Source: Candidatus Altarchaeales archaeon (GTDB lineage Archaea; Altiarchaeota; Altiarchaeia; IMC4; SCGC-AAA252-I15). From it: a stretch of 64,000 nucleotides of DNA. Shown here in pieces: positions 17,088 through 24,919 of the stretch (its first letter is position 1; each line of letters opens with the position of its first letter). The position numbers were made by a program, and so were the translations under genes. The stretch spans positions 1 to 64,000 of the forward strand of contig WJMO01000005.1 of assembly GCA_014727915.1 (NCBI GenBank), written 5' to 3'. The notes below the pieces were generated by a model that was given only the letters and a program-made list of their open reading frames with translations, did no database searches and was not told the DNA's origin.

Positions 17088-17127
17088 TTTACCCACCTAA
17101 TTAATATGAAATCTCTTTTTATTTATT

Positions 17128-17505
17128 ATGTCCAAACTTAAAAGGTTGCTGTTCGGCTCTGAAGACGGGGAATACAAGCAGGTGATAGCCGTGAGGGCCG
17201 ATTTGAAGATGGGAAAGGGGAAATTAGCGGCTCAGGTCGCTCACGCAGCCGTTGAAGCGGCGGACAAGAGCAGGCACAAGAGCCAGTGGAAGGATGAGGG
17301 CCAGAGGAAGGTAGTCGTCAAAGTCTCAGGAGAGAAGGAGTTGCTTAGGGTCCTGGCGGAGGCCAGGGACTATGGTCTGCCAACGTCGCTTATAGAGGAT
17401 GCGGGGCACACGCAGCTGGAGCCAGGGACCAAGACGGCAGTGGGGGTCGGCCCAGCCCCGGAAGACGACGTGGACAAGATAACAGGCAAGCTGAAGTTGA
17501 TGTAG
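17128..17505 (+). CDS. pth: Peptidyl-tRNA hydrolase, Pth2 type
   Basis: 125 aa. KQVIAVRADLKMGKGKLAAQVAHAAV near the N-terminus, TSLIEDAGHTQLEPGT and the AVGVGPAPEDDVDKITGKLKL ending match Pth2, which releases tRNA from stalled peptidyl-tRNA. The first 15 residues (KLKRLLFGSEDGE) extend slightly beyond the usual start. The stop is 1 base before gltX, so the two are co-transcribed. Confidence 0.95.
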   Translation: MSKLKRLLFGSEDGEYKQVIAVRADLKMGKGKLAAQVAHAAVEAADKSRHKSQWKDEGQRKVVVKVSGEKELLRVLAEARDYGLPTSLIEDAGHTQLEPGTKTAVGVGPAPEDDVDKITGKLKLM

Positions 17506-17506
17506 G

Positions 17507-18940
17507 ATGAGCGAGGCGGCGATTTCACTTAAGGACGATCCAACGGAGGTTGTGACGCGGTTCGCGCCCAACCCCAACGGGCCTCTCACGGTAGGTCACG
17601 TGCGGGGCGTGGTCGTGAACTACCATCTAACCAGGAAGTACGGGGGGCGGTTCATACTCCGATATGATGACACGGACCCGCGGACTAAGAAGCCGTTGAA
17701 GGAAGCCTACAAGTGGATAGTCGAAGACTGCGAGTGGCTTGGCTGCCCACCGGACGAGGTCGTCACCGCATCGGAGAACATGTTATCATACTATGAGATG
17801 GCCGAGAAGGTCCTGGAGTCAGGTGACGCTTATGTCTGCACATGCGAGCAGAGGGCGTTCAAGACCATGAAAGACCAGGGCATAGCATGCCAGTGCAGGG
17901 ATCTGGACGTCGAGGAGAACATGAGCCGTTGGAAGAGGATGTTCGATGACTTCCCGGAGGGCGGGGCGGTGCTCCGCGTGAAGACCGACATCAAACACCC
18001 CGACCCCGCGCTGAGGGACTGGGTGGGCTTCAGGATAGTCGACGAACCCCACCCGTTGACCGGCGACGAGTACAGGGTGTGGCCGCTCCTTGACTTTGAG
18101 AGCGCAGTCGAAGACCACGCCCGCGGAGTGACCCACATAATACGGGGGAAGGACCTGATGGACTCCGGGCTCAAGCAGAAGTACCTATACAAGCACCTGG
18201 GCTGGGACTATCCCGAGGTGATACTATGGGGTCGGATAAGGATCGAGGGCGTCGGAAAGTTCAGCAGCAGCAGGATGAGCGAGGAAATCGCCTCGGGCAA
18301 GTACGCCGGATGGGACGACCCTGCCCTGCCCACGCTGAGGGCGTTGAAGCGGAGGGGCATATCAGCCAAGACTTTGAGGGATTTCATGCTCTCCCTGGGC
18401 TTGCACGAGTCGGCGGTGAAGATCAGCATGGAGAACATCTACGCCGAAAACAGGAAGAACCTGGATGAGGCCACCAACCGCTATTTCTTCATCCCCGACC
18501 CTGTGAAGCTCTTCGTCGAGGGGATTCCCGGGAAGACGGTTAGGATGCCATTGCACCCCGGCTTCAAGCAGCGGGGCACCCGGGACTGGTGCATGCAGGA
18601 CGGCACATGCCTATACATCCCAGGGAAGGACGCGAAACTTTCCAAGGACGAGATTGTGAAGCTCATGGGCCTGCCATGCATAGCGGTTGATTCAGTAGGC
18701 GACGACGGTGTGAGGGCACATTATATGCCCGGCCAGCATAAGAAGACCCGGAAGATACAGTGCGTCCAAGACTTTATCGAATGCACCATACTGAAACCGG
18801 ACGGCGTGGACGAAGGATACTGCGAGCCGGAGGTTGAAAACCTCCAAGCAGGCACAATAGTCCAGTTCGAACGCTACGGATTCTGCAGGCTCGACAGCAA
18901 GGAAGGAGAACGCCTGACATTCGTCTACGGGCACAAGTGA
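17507..18940 (+). CDS. gltX: Glutamyl-tRNA synthetase, archaeal type
   Basis: 477 aa. It belongs to the archaeal/eukaryotic GluRS-GlnRS branch: RFAPNPNGPLTVGHVRG carries the HIGH-type motif (as TVGH) and GKFSSSRMSEE takes the KMSKS position. A Cys cluster (CTCEQ...CQCR, about residues 105-130) lies in the inserted domain, and beta-barrel anticodon-binding domains follow from about 330. Archaeal GluRS proteins are commonly about 550-570 aa. This one lacks the extra N-terminal helical domain of about 80-90 residues, a genuine reduction if the start is right, since pth2 ends 1 base before. It may charge both tRNA-Glu and tRNA-Gln for later amidation (family knowledge). Confidence 0.92.
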   Translation: MSEAAISLKDDPTEVVTRFAPNPNGPLTVGHVRGVVVNYHLTRKYGGRFILRYDDTDPRTKKPLKEAYKWIVEDCEWLGCPPDEVVTASENMLSYYEMAEKVLESGDAYVCTCEQRAFKTMKDQGIACQCRDLDVEENMSRWKRMFDDFPEGGAVLRVKTDIKHPDPALRDWVGFRIVDEPHPLTGDEYRVWPLLDFESAVEDHARGVTHIIRGKDLMDSGLKQKYLYKHLGWDYPEVILWGRIRIEGVGKFSSSRMSEEIASGKYAGWDDPALPTLRALKRRGISAKTLRDFMLSLGLHESAVKISMENIYAENRKNLDEATNRYFFIPDPVKLFVEGIPGKTVRMPLHPGFKQRGTRDWCMQDGTCLYIPGKDAKLSKDEIVKLMGLPCIAVDSVGDDGVRAHYMPGQHKKTRKIQCVQDFIECTILKPDGVDEGYCEPEVENLQAGTIVQFERYGFCRLDSKEGERLTFVYGHK

Positions 18941-19032
18941 AAGGACTACAAATAATTCAAAGAAAAACCAAAACAATTCAAACAAAAATCTGAAATATTT
19001 AAAAAAACATCCAAGATTGTCTTTTGACCGTG
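18941..19032. other. AT-rich intergenic spacer between convergent genes
   Basis: The stretch aataattc...aaaaaaac is AT-rich, with runs such as caaacaaaaatc and atttaaaaaaac. It separates the convergent gltX and PfkB-family genes and may contain terminators for both. No ORF or stable hairpin is seen. Confidence 0.4.
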
Positions 19033-19950
19033 TTACGGTGGCGTGTGGTCGAACGCTACTAGCTGTCTGAAGTCGTCGTATCTTTTCTGTATGTCCTCTT
19101 GTGTTTTGTCTTTGACTCCGTTGGTGCTGAAGCCTTCGCAGACGTAGCTCGCTATCACGGACCCGCAGACGATGCTCTTCTTGATGTCCTCCGTTTTGAA
19201 GCTGCCGTGCTTGGCCAGGTGGCCGATGGTGCCTCCCGCGAAGCTGTCCCCCGCTCCCGTTGGGTCAACCACGTTTGGTATTGGGTATCCTGGCGCCGCG
19301 AAGAAGTCGTCCTGGTGGAAGAACAACGCCCCGTGCTCACCCTTCTTGATTATGACCTTGCTGTCCCCGATGTCGGAGAGCATCCTCCCCGCCTTTATCA
19401 GGTTCGGGGTTCCACAGTACTCCCTGGCCTCCCCGTCATTGATTATTATCCCCTCCACCCTCTCGAACACCTGGGTGAGTTCGTCCTTCTTGGACTCGAT
19501 CCAGTAGTTCATGGTGTCGCAGAGGCTCACCTCCGCCTTAACCTCATCCAACACCTCAAGCTGGAGTGTGGGGTCGATGTTGGCAAGGAACAGGTACTTG
19601 CACCCCTGATAGTCTTTGGGGACCTTCGGCTTGAAGGCCGCGAGAACGTTCAAGTCCGTCTTCAAGGTTTCGGCCGCGTTCATGTCATGCTCGTAACGCC
19701 CCTCCCAGTGGAACGTCTTACCCTCCGCCCTCTCAACGCCGGATGTGTCCACGCCTTTTCCCTGCAGGAATTTCAAGTGTTCCTCTGGGAAGTCCTCCCC
19801 GATGACACTGACGATCCCGGATTTCGTGAAAAAAGACGCTGCCAGGCTGAAATAGGTCCCGCTGCCCCCCAAGGCGTTCTCCACCCTCCCAAACGGTGTT
19901 TCAACAGTGTCCAAAGCGACGGTGCCCAGTGACACAAGCGGCAAGGCCAT
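19033..19950 (-). CDS. PfkB-family carbohydrate kinase
   Basis: 305 aa, ribokinase fold. NALGGSGTYFSLAASFF near the N-terminus is the first PfkB signature region, and VVDPTGAGDSFAGG carries the anion hole and catalytic Asp of the second. IIIKKGEHGALFF precedes it as in the family. The substrate (a sugar, nucleoside or vitamin hydroxyl) cannot be told. A tataaaaagg element (19982-19973 on the minus strand) is about 28 bases before the ATG, giving a leaderless start. Confidence 0.88.
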   Translation of the reverse strand: MALPLVSLGTVALDTVETPFGRVENALGGSGTYFSLAASFFTKSGIVSVIGEDFPEEHLKFLQGKGVDTSGVERAEGKTFHWEGRYEHDMNAAETLKTDLNVLAAFKPKVPKDYQGCKYLFLANIDPTLQLEVLDEVKAEVSLCDTMNYWIESKKDELTQVFERVEGIIINDGEAREYCGTPNLIKAGRMLSDIGDSKVIIKKGEHGALFFHQDDFFAAPGYPIPNVVDPTGAGDSFAGGTIGHLAKHGSFKTEDIKKSIVCGSVIASYVCEGFSTNGVKDKTQEDIQKRYDDFRQLVAFDHTPP

Positions 19951-20007
19951 GAAGAATATTAGTATCCTCCTCCTTTTTATAGGGTTGTTTCCTAGTTAGT
20001 TAGGCTA

Positions 20008-20058
20008 ACCCCCCGGTACGCCCCCATATGGTGGGCGGCGGAGTGTTCCGCTAGGGGT
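20008..20058 (+). promoter_or_regulatory. Three-way-junction RNA element upstream of the L7Ae operon
   Basis: Stem P1 pairs 20008-20012 (acccc) with 20054-20058 (ggggt). P2 pairs 20019-20023 (cgccc) with 20033-20037 (gggcg). P3 pairs 20038-20042 (gcgga) with 20047-20051 (tccgc) with a gtgt loop. P2 and P3 are directly adjacent and can stack coaxially. A TATA-like ctttttatag (19973-19982) would start transcription near 20004, placing the element in a ~100-base leader; that box may instead serve the divergent kinase gene. Gene order suggests ribosomal-protein autoregulation. No clear kink-turn is seen, so the ligand is unknown. Confidence 0.4.
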
Positions 20059-20107
20059 GTTCTTAACTTGTGAACCGATGAAGTGAGTTTATGAGGTGAA
20101 GTAGAAA

Positions 20108-20467
20108 ATGGGTTACGTGAAATTCGAGGTACCGGCCGACCTCCAGGAGAAGGCATTAGCAGCGTTGGAGAAGGCCAGGGACAGTGGGAAGACGAAGAAG
20201 GGCACTAACGAAGTGACGAAGGCCGTGGAGCGCGGCAACGCGAAGCTCGTGTTGGTCGGCGGGGACGTCGAGCCGCCCGAGATCGTGATGCACCTGCCGA
20301 TGCTCTGCGAAGAGAAGAAGATCGCATACCTTTACGTGCCGAAGGCCGAGATAGGCGAGGCAGTGGGCATACACGTGTCGACGGCTGCCGCGTGCATCAT
20401 CGAGGAAGGCAAGGCCAAGGACGATGTTGCGGACGTTGTCGAGAAGGTCAAAGAGTTGAAGAAGTAA
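20108..20467 (+). CDS. rpl7ae: Ribosomal protein L7Ae
   Basis: 119 aa. [20 protein letters not shown], the RNA-binding [20 protein letters not shown] and the [18 protein letters not shown] region are diagnostic. L7Ae binds kink-turns in 23S rRNA, box C/D and H/ACA guide RNAs and RNase P RNA. gaggtgaa (20093-20100) is the ribosome-binding site. First gene of a six-gene operon with S28e 1 base downstream. See the structured element upstream for possible feedback control. Confidence 0.97.
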   Translation: MGYVKFEVPADLQEKALAALEKARDSGKTKKGTNEVTKAVERGNAKLVLVGGDVEPPEIVMHLPMLCEEKKIAYLYVPKAEIGEAVGIHVSTAAACIIEEGKAKDDVADVVEKVKELKK

Positions 20468-20468
20468 A

Positions 20469-20660
20469 ATGGTCGACGCGGAAGTTGTCAAGATAATCGG
20501 GCGCACCGGCATCTACGGCGAGGTCATGCAGGTAATGTGCAAGGTCTCCGACGGCGATAACAAGGGCCGGATAATCCGCAGGAACGTGCGCACGCCCGTG
20601 CGAGAAGGCGACATAATCGACTTGACAGAGACTGAAAGGGAGGCTAAGCCCCTGACCTGA
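20469..20660 (+). CDS. rps28e: Ribosomal protein S28e
   Basis: 63 aa, usual length. VVKIIGRTGIYGEVMQVMCKV and the C-terminal NVRTPVREGDIIDLTETEREA are the S28e signatures (OB fold, small-subunit head near the mRNA exit). Sits between L7Ae and L24e with gaps of 1 and 2 bases, the conserved archaeal order. Confidence 0.97.
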   Translation: MVDAEVVKIIGRTGIYGEVMQVMCKVSDGDNKGRIIRRNVRTPVREGDIIDLTETEREAKPLT

Positions 20661-20662
20661 AG

Positions 20663-21079
20663 ATGGACTGTAGTTTCTGCAGTGACAGGATCCCCAGGGG
20701 GACGGAGTACCTGTACGTCACTAGCAAGGGGAAGATCATGTACTTTTGCAGCAGCAAATGCCTGAAGAACCAGGTAAAGCTCAAGAGGAAGCCCCGGAAG
20801 GTCAAGTGGACCGAGACCTACAGGGAAGAGAAGCAGGGCAGGCTCAAGCTTCTAGGCCAGAAGAAGGAAGAACCCAGGAAGAAGCCAGAGCCTTCAAAGG
20901 AGCCGGAGCAGCCCGTGAAGAAGAAAGAGAAGAAAGCGAAGAAGGCTGCCAAGGAACGGTCAAAGCCCAAGGGCGAAGCGAAGAAGAAGGCTCCAGCGAA
21001 GGAGGAGCCGAAGGAAAAGAAGGGCGACAAGAAGGGAGGATCTAAGAAGAAGGTCAAGAAGAAGGCTGCCAAGAAATGA
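20663..21079 (+). CDS. rpl24e: Ribosomal protein L24e with long Lys-rich tail
   Basis: 138 aa. The N-terminal ~60 residues are a complete L24e zinc-ribbon: CSFCSDRIPRGT ... YFCSSKCLKN with four cysteines. Typical archaeal L24e ends near there. Here about 75 extra residues follow, almost entirely Lys, Glu, Pro and Ala (KKEKKAKKAAKERSK style), probably disordered. The tail is longer than the domain and could contact rRNA or a polyanion. The stop overlaps the ndk ATG by 4 bases. Confidence 0.95.
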   Translation: MDCSFCSDRIPRGTEYLYVTSKGKIMYFCSSKCLKNQVKLKRKPRKVKWTETYREEKQGRLKLLGQKKEEPRKKPEPSKEPEQPVKKKEKKAKKAAKERSKPKGEAKKKAPAKEEPKEKKGDKKGGSKKKVKKKAAKK

Positions 21080-21513
21080 AGACTCTCATAATCATAAGGC
21101 CTGACGCCGTTATCAGGGGTCTCGTCGGGGAGATAATAACCCGTTTCGAGAAGCATGGCATACGGATCGCGGGCCTTAAGATCATGCACTTGGCCAGGAA
21201 GCAGGCCGAAGAGCTTTACAAGCAGCATAAGGGCCAGCCCTTCTACGACCGCCTGATACAGAACATGACCGCCAACCCGTCGGTGTTCGTGGTCTTGGAC
21301 ACGGACGTCCTCGACCGTGAGAGCGCCATAGCCTTGGTGCGGAAGATCATAGGGGACACAGACCCTGCGAAGGCGGAGATGGGGACCATAAGGGGCGATT
21401 TCGGGTTGAGGATCGACCAGAACATAATACACGCATCCGACAGCAGGGAATCTGCTGAACGGGAGATACCGCTCTTCTTCAAGAAAGAGGAGCTTCAAAC
21501 GTACAAGGAATAA
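21076..21513 (+). CDS. ndk: Nucleoside diphosphate kinase
   Basis: 145 aa. KTLIIIRPDAVIRGLVGEII is the N-terminal signature and DSRESAEREI near the end is the C-terminal one. The family usually has an active-site histidine in an N-x-x-H-x-S-D context; NIIHASDSRESAEREI supplies it. It equilibrates NTP pools. Position after L24e is the common archaeal arrangement. Start ATG overlaps the L24e stop; 1-base gap to S19e. Confidence 0.97.
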   Translation: MKTLIIIRPDAVIRGLVGEIITRFEKHGIRIAGLKIMHLARKQAEELYKQHKGQPFYDRLIQNMTANPSVFVVLDTDVLDRESAIALVRKIIGDTDPAKAEMGTIRGDFGLRIDQNIIHASDSRESAEREIPLFFKKEELQTYKE

Positions 21514-21514
21514 A

Positions 21515-21928
21515 ATGGCAACAGTATATGATGTCCCAGCCGATGAGCTGATAAGGGAGACGGCAGCAGACCTGAAGGAGAACGTCAAGCTTGAGAGGCC
21601 TGAATGGGCTCTCTTTGTGAAGACGGGAACCAATAAGGGGCGCAAGCCGGACAGCATGGACTGGTGGTGGACGCGTGCTGCCTCGCTTCTAAGGCGGATA
21701 TACGTCCAAGGTCCTGTTGGAGTCCAGCGCCTTAGGTCATACTATGGGGGGAAGAAGAACAGGGGCCGGAAGAAGGGGGAGTTCCGCAGGTCAAGCGGCA
21801 AGGTTCTCAGGTCCATACTGAAGCAGCTTGACGAGGCCGGCCTCACGGAATCCGGGGCCAAGGGCAGGAAGATAACCTCTAAAGGCCAGTCTTACCTGGA
21901 CAAAATTTCCTCTAAAATATCCCAGTAA
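21515..21928 (+). CDS. rps19e: Ribosomal protein S19e
   Basis: 137 aa. YDVPADELIRETAADLKE, DWWWTRAASLLRRIYVQGPVG and YGGKKNRGRKKGEFRRSSGKV are diagnostic of this winged-helix protein, which acts in small-subunit assembly. 2-base gap to the PDCD5-like gene. Confidence 0.97.
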   Translation: MATVYDVPADELIRETAADLKENVKLERPEWALFVKTGTNKGRKPDSMDWWWTRAASLLRRIYVQGPVGVQRLRSYYGGKKNRGRKKGEFRRSSGKVLRSILKQLDEAGLTESGAKGRKITSKGQSYLDKISSKISQ

Positions 21929-21930
21929 AG

Positions 21931-22263
21931 ATGTCTGAACTGGATGAGCTTCGGCAGAAGAAGCTGCGCGAGCTCCAGATGGCCCAGCAGCAGAGGGGGC
22001 AGCAGCAGGCGGAGAACCAGCTGAGGGAGGAGGAGATAGAAAGGCAGATATCCATCATCATGAGGCAGATAATGTCCAGTGAAGCCCGTGAGCGCCTGTC
22101 CAACATAAAGTTAGCCAGGCCCGACTTCGCCCGCCAAGTGGAGATACTCCTGATACAGCTTTACCAGTCCGGGAGGCTGCGGTCTCTAAACGACGAGCAG
22201 TTAAAGGCGTTGCTAACCAAGCTGAGCTCCACCAAGAGAAAGACTAACATAACCTTCAAATAG
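21931..22263 (+). CDS. PDCD5/TFAR19-family DNA-binding protein
   Basis: 110 aa. A charged N-terminal helix (ELDELRQKKLRELQMAQQQRGQQQAENQLREEEIE) leads into a three-helix core with ILRQIMSSEARERLSNIKLARPDFARQVE-type sequence, the hallmark of the family. The archaeal role is not settled: nucleic-acid binding is reported and association with translation genes is conserved. Last gene of the L7Ae operon, ending 1 base from the convergent gene. Confidence 0.93.
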   Translation: MSELDELRQKKLRELQMAQQQRGQQQAENQLREEEIERQISIIMRQIMSSEARERLSNIKLARPDFARQVEILLIQLYQSGRLRSLNDEQLKALLTKLSSTKRKTNITFK

Positions 22264-22264
22264 G

Positions 22265-23404
22265 CTAAGCTCCGAGGTCCGGGAGGTCGTCGTCTTCTCC
22301 TCCTTCGCTGGAGCCTTCCAGTTCGTAGCCTAGCTCGTTCAGTATGTCGTCGTCCTTTATCTTGACCTCTCCTGACTTCTTCTTCGAGTAGGCTATGGCA
22401 GCCAGTAGTATGCAGACCCCGAGTATTATCAGGGCCCAGTCGCTCTTCTTGAACGGGCCTATGGTGTCCTTTTCAGCCTCCAGTATCTGCTGTTGCAGCT
22501 GTGTGACCGTTAGGCTGGCCTGGTTGAACTTGGACCTGAAGCTCTCCCTCTCGTCCGTAAGCTGTTCGACCTCCTGTTCCAGCTGGAGGGTCCTCAGCCT
22601 CAGCTCCTTTATCTTCAGCTGCAGGTCCGTTGTGCTGTTCGCTGAGGTGTAGTTCCTGTCGGATGCGAGCCCGAGCCATTCCACTATGTTTATGCCGAAG
22701 TTCTTGTTGTTGTACTGCTCCAGGTTCTCGTTGGATAGTATGTCCGCGTCGCTCAATGTGAAGACCAGCCCTCCCCCGAACTGGGATGCTGCCGCGACGC
22801 AGGGCATGCTTCCCGAGGCGAAGGATCCCGTGTCCGAGTAGGTGTCCGAGTTGCCGGTGACGATGCAGCTGCTCGTGCCTGAGAGGAACAGTCCGGAGCC
22901 CTGGTAGAAGCCTATCTTGCTCACTCCCCTCCTCAATGTGTTGCTGCTGGGGGCGTCAGTGAACCGGTCCAGGACGAAGGTGTTCCTGTCCTTCCCCGGT
23001 ATCTTGTCCGTGTTGTCTATGAGCGTTCCGCCGTCTATGGTGACCCCGAATGGTATGGTCAGCTGGTTCGCCGTCCCGCTGCCCCCTGCTCCGTTGATGA
23101 ACAGCCCCCGTCCCTTCTGCAGCACGAACCATATTATCGACGATATCTCCGTTGTCGACAGTTGCTTGTTGAGGTCTTGGACCACGAGTATGTCGTACGC
23201 TTCCAGCTTCTCCTTGGTCAGGCTTCCCTTCTCTATGGTCGCCACCTCAAAGCCTTTCTTCCGTAGTTCTCCCACGAATTTGCTGTATTCCTTTCCGATG
23301 CTGTACTTGGAATTCCCAACCTCATAGAATAGTATCTTCTTGGCTGATACCATGCCCGTGAGCAGGTATAATACCAGGAAAACCGCGACTGCCTTCTTGT
23401 TCAT
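22265..23404 (-). CDS. Secreted GATase-fold-like protein with coiled coil and C-terminal TM
   Basis: 379 aa. A signal peptide (residues 1-21) is followed by a domain of about 230 residues that begins KILFYEVGNSKYSIGKEYSKFV and contains YDILVVQDLNK and GRGLFINGAGGSG, an arrangement like DUF4350/class-I glutamine amidotransferase folds without a clear catalytic triad. A coiled coil at about 265-315 (LRLRTLQLEQEVEQLTDE) and one transmembrane helix at about 325-342 follow. The acidic cytoplasmic tail ends DDDLPDLGA. Similar architectures are seen in archaeal surface proteins; the function is unknown. Confidence 0.6.
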   Translation of the reverse strand: MNKKAVAVFLVLYLLTGMVSAKKILFYEVGNSKYSIGKEYSKFVGELRKKGFEVATIEKGSLTKEKLEAYDILVVQDLNKQLSTTEISSIIWFVLQKGRGLFINGAGGSGTANQLTIPFGVTIDGGTLIDNTDKIPGKDRNTFVLDRFTDAPSSNTLRRGVSKIGFYQGSGLFLSGTSSCIVTGNSDTYSDTGSFASGSMPCVAAASQFGGGLVFTLSDADILSNENLEQYNNKNFGINIVEWLGLASDRNYTSANSTTDLQLKIKELRLRTLQLEQEVEQLTDERESFRSKFNQASLTVTQLQQQILEAEKDTIGPFKKSDWALIILGVCILLAAIAYSKKKSGEVKIKDDDILNELGYELEGSSEGGEDDDLPDLGA

Positions 23405-23438
23405 CTCATTAAATTAGCTCTATAATCTTAAAAATCTA

Positions 23439-24110
23439 TTATCCGGTGTAAAATCCGAATTCTATGGCGTCTCCCGCCTCCAGTATGTAAGCCCGGCCCT
23501 CGGATATCCTTCCGAGGTTGAATATCCTACTGTCTCCGATCTTGTCCTCCGAACCGCCGGACTCGTGGATGTGGGAGCATAGGACGAGATTCGGCTGTTT
23601 TTCCTCTATATACTCTCTCAGGGCGGTGCTTCCCACGTGGGTTCCATCCGATATCTGGTCGCATCTTGTGTCCTTCGGCGGGAAGTGGCTCATCACTATC
23701 ACCTTGGAGCCTTCGTCCACTCCGCTGTGCAGCTGCTCCAATGCCTTTCCTATGTCCTCTTCGCTGTATTCGAAGGGCGTGTTGAACGGTGTCGGGTTGC
23801 TCCCCCCGAATCCTATGATGTCGGCGTCCGGGAGCTTTAAGACCGTGTTGTGCAGGTTCGCGTTCCTCTCCGACAGTATGTCGGTTGTCTCCCGCTGGTC
23901 GCAGTTCCCTGGTATGGCCTTAACGTCATAGTCCGAGAGGGTGTCCAGTATGGCTGTTATGTCTGCCCGGTTCTCCGCAGGGTCCTTGAAGCCCTTGCTG
24001 AAGTCCCCCAGGAGGAAAGCGTATCTTATGTCCTTGTCTGCGATGGAGTTCCTCAACCTGGTGACAGCTTCCAGGTCTCCGTGTATGTCTGCGATGCAAA
24101 CAGCCCTCAT
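23439..24110 (-). CDS. YfcE/Icc-like metallophosphoesterase
   Basis: 223 aa, cytoplasmic. Metal-binding motifs occur in order: ADIHGD (D, H), LLGDFSK (D), GNCDQ (Asn; the usual GNHD is GNCD here), SHFPP (His) and CSHIHESGG (H-x-H). The substitution of Cys for the His of GNHD is also found in the YfcE group. Substrate unknown. Divergent from the MBL-fold gene across a 38-base promoter gap. Confidence 0.85.
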   Translation of the reverse strand: MRAVCIADIHGDLEAVTRLRNSIADKDIRYAFLLGDFSKGFKDPAENRADITAILDTLSDYDVKAIPGNCDQRETTDILSERNANLHNTVLKLPDADIIGFGGSNPTPFNTPFEYSEEDIGKALEQLHSGVDEGSKVIVMSHFPPKDTRCDQISDGTHVGSTALREYIEEKQPNLVLCSHIHESGGSEDKIGDSRIFNLGRISEGRAYILEAGDAIEFGFYTG

Positions 24111-24148
24111 GGTATAAACTTAATACCCTGGTATTAAATACATATTCT

Positions 24149-24919
24149 ATGGATTCCGTCACCTTCCTGGGGACTGGGGGCGGCCGCTTTGTGCTGCTGA
24201 CTCAGAGGCGTTTCTCGGGGGGTTTGTGGCTGGAATTGGATGGTGTTCGCTTCATATTGGACCCTGGTCCCGGGGCGCTTGTCCGGGCGTTGCAGTTCGG
24301 CAAGGACCCTGGCCGCCTGGATTGTGTGCTGGCATCCCACAAGCACTTGGACCACTACAATGACGTGGAGGTCATGGTCGAGGCCATGACCCATGGCCTG
24401 AACCGGAGGAAAGGCTTGCTTGCCGTTCACGAGGGTGTTGTCGAGTATATTTCAGATTATCACTGGAATTCTGTGGAGACCATAGTGGTATCGGAGGGCG
24501 GCTCATTTGAAGTCGGGGATGTTCATGTGGATGCCATTCCGACGGTGAACCATGTGGGTGGTGTGGGCTTCAGGTTCGCATGCTCACGGGGCGTTGTAAC
24601 TTATTCAGGTGATACTGGCTACGACAAAAGGGTGGTTAGGCACTACGGGGGTTCGAGGGTTCTGGTGCTTAACACCATATTTGCGTCCGGAACCAGGTCT
24701 CCTACGCATTTGAACACGGATGATGCCGTGGAGATAGCATCCCAGGCCAAACCTGAACTTTTGATAATCAACCACTTCGGGGTGCGGATGCTCAGGGAAG
24801 GCCCTGAAAAGGAGGCGGAGAGGATAACGGAAGAGGCAGGTGTCAGGGTGGTTGCTTCGGCAGATGGCATGACAGTCGACCTGGAGGATTTGAGTATAAT
24901 GGGGCAGGGTGGTATTTAG
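24149..24919 (+). CDS. MBL-fold metal-dependent hydrolase
   Basis: 256 aa. The metallo-beta-lactamase fold is shown by SHKHLDHYNDVEVM (here S-H-x-H-x-D-H), a late PTVNHVGGVGFRF (His), TYSGDTGY (Asp) and INHFGVRM (His). The family covers RNases, phosphodiesterases and thiol-ester hydrolases. The short TFLGTGGGRFVLLTQ start resembles the RNase Z/YycJ-like group, but the diagnostic exosite is missing, so no specific activity is assigned. The stop TAG overlaps the GTG start of the next gene by 1 base. Confidence 0.85.
   Translation: MDSVTFLGTGGGRFVLLTQRRFSGGLWLELDGVRFILDPGPGALVRALQFGKDPGRLDCVLASHKHLDHYNDVEVMVEAMTHGLNRRKGLLAVHEGVVEYISDYHWNSVETIVVSEGGSFEVGDVHVDAIPTVNHVGGVGFRFACSRGVVTYSGDTGYDKRVVRHYGGSRVLVLNTIFASGTRSPTHLNTDDAVEIASQAKPELLIINHFGVRMLREGPEKEAERITEEAGVRVVASADGMTVDLEDLSIMGQGGI

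Noticed and set aside
19099-19932. 277-aa open frame antisense to the PfkB-family kinase
   Set aside because: It lies wholly opposite a clear kinase gene, has no start signals and no recognisable protein features; it mirrors codon bias of the real gene.
20818-21657. 279-aa open frame antisense to L24e and Ndk
   Set aside because: It covers two certain genes on the opposite strand; its Phe/Ser-rich part is just the complement of the Lys-rich L24e tail.
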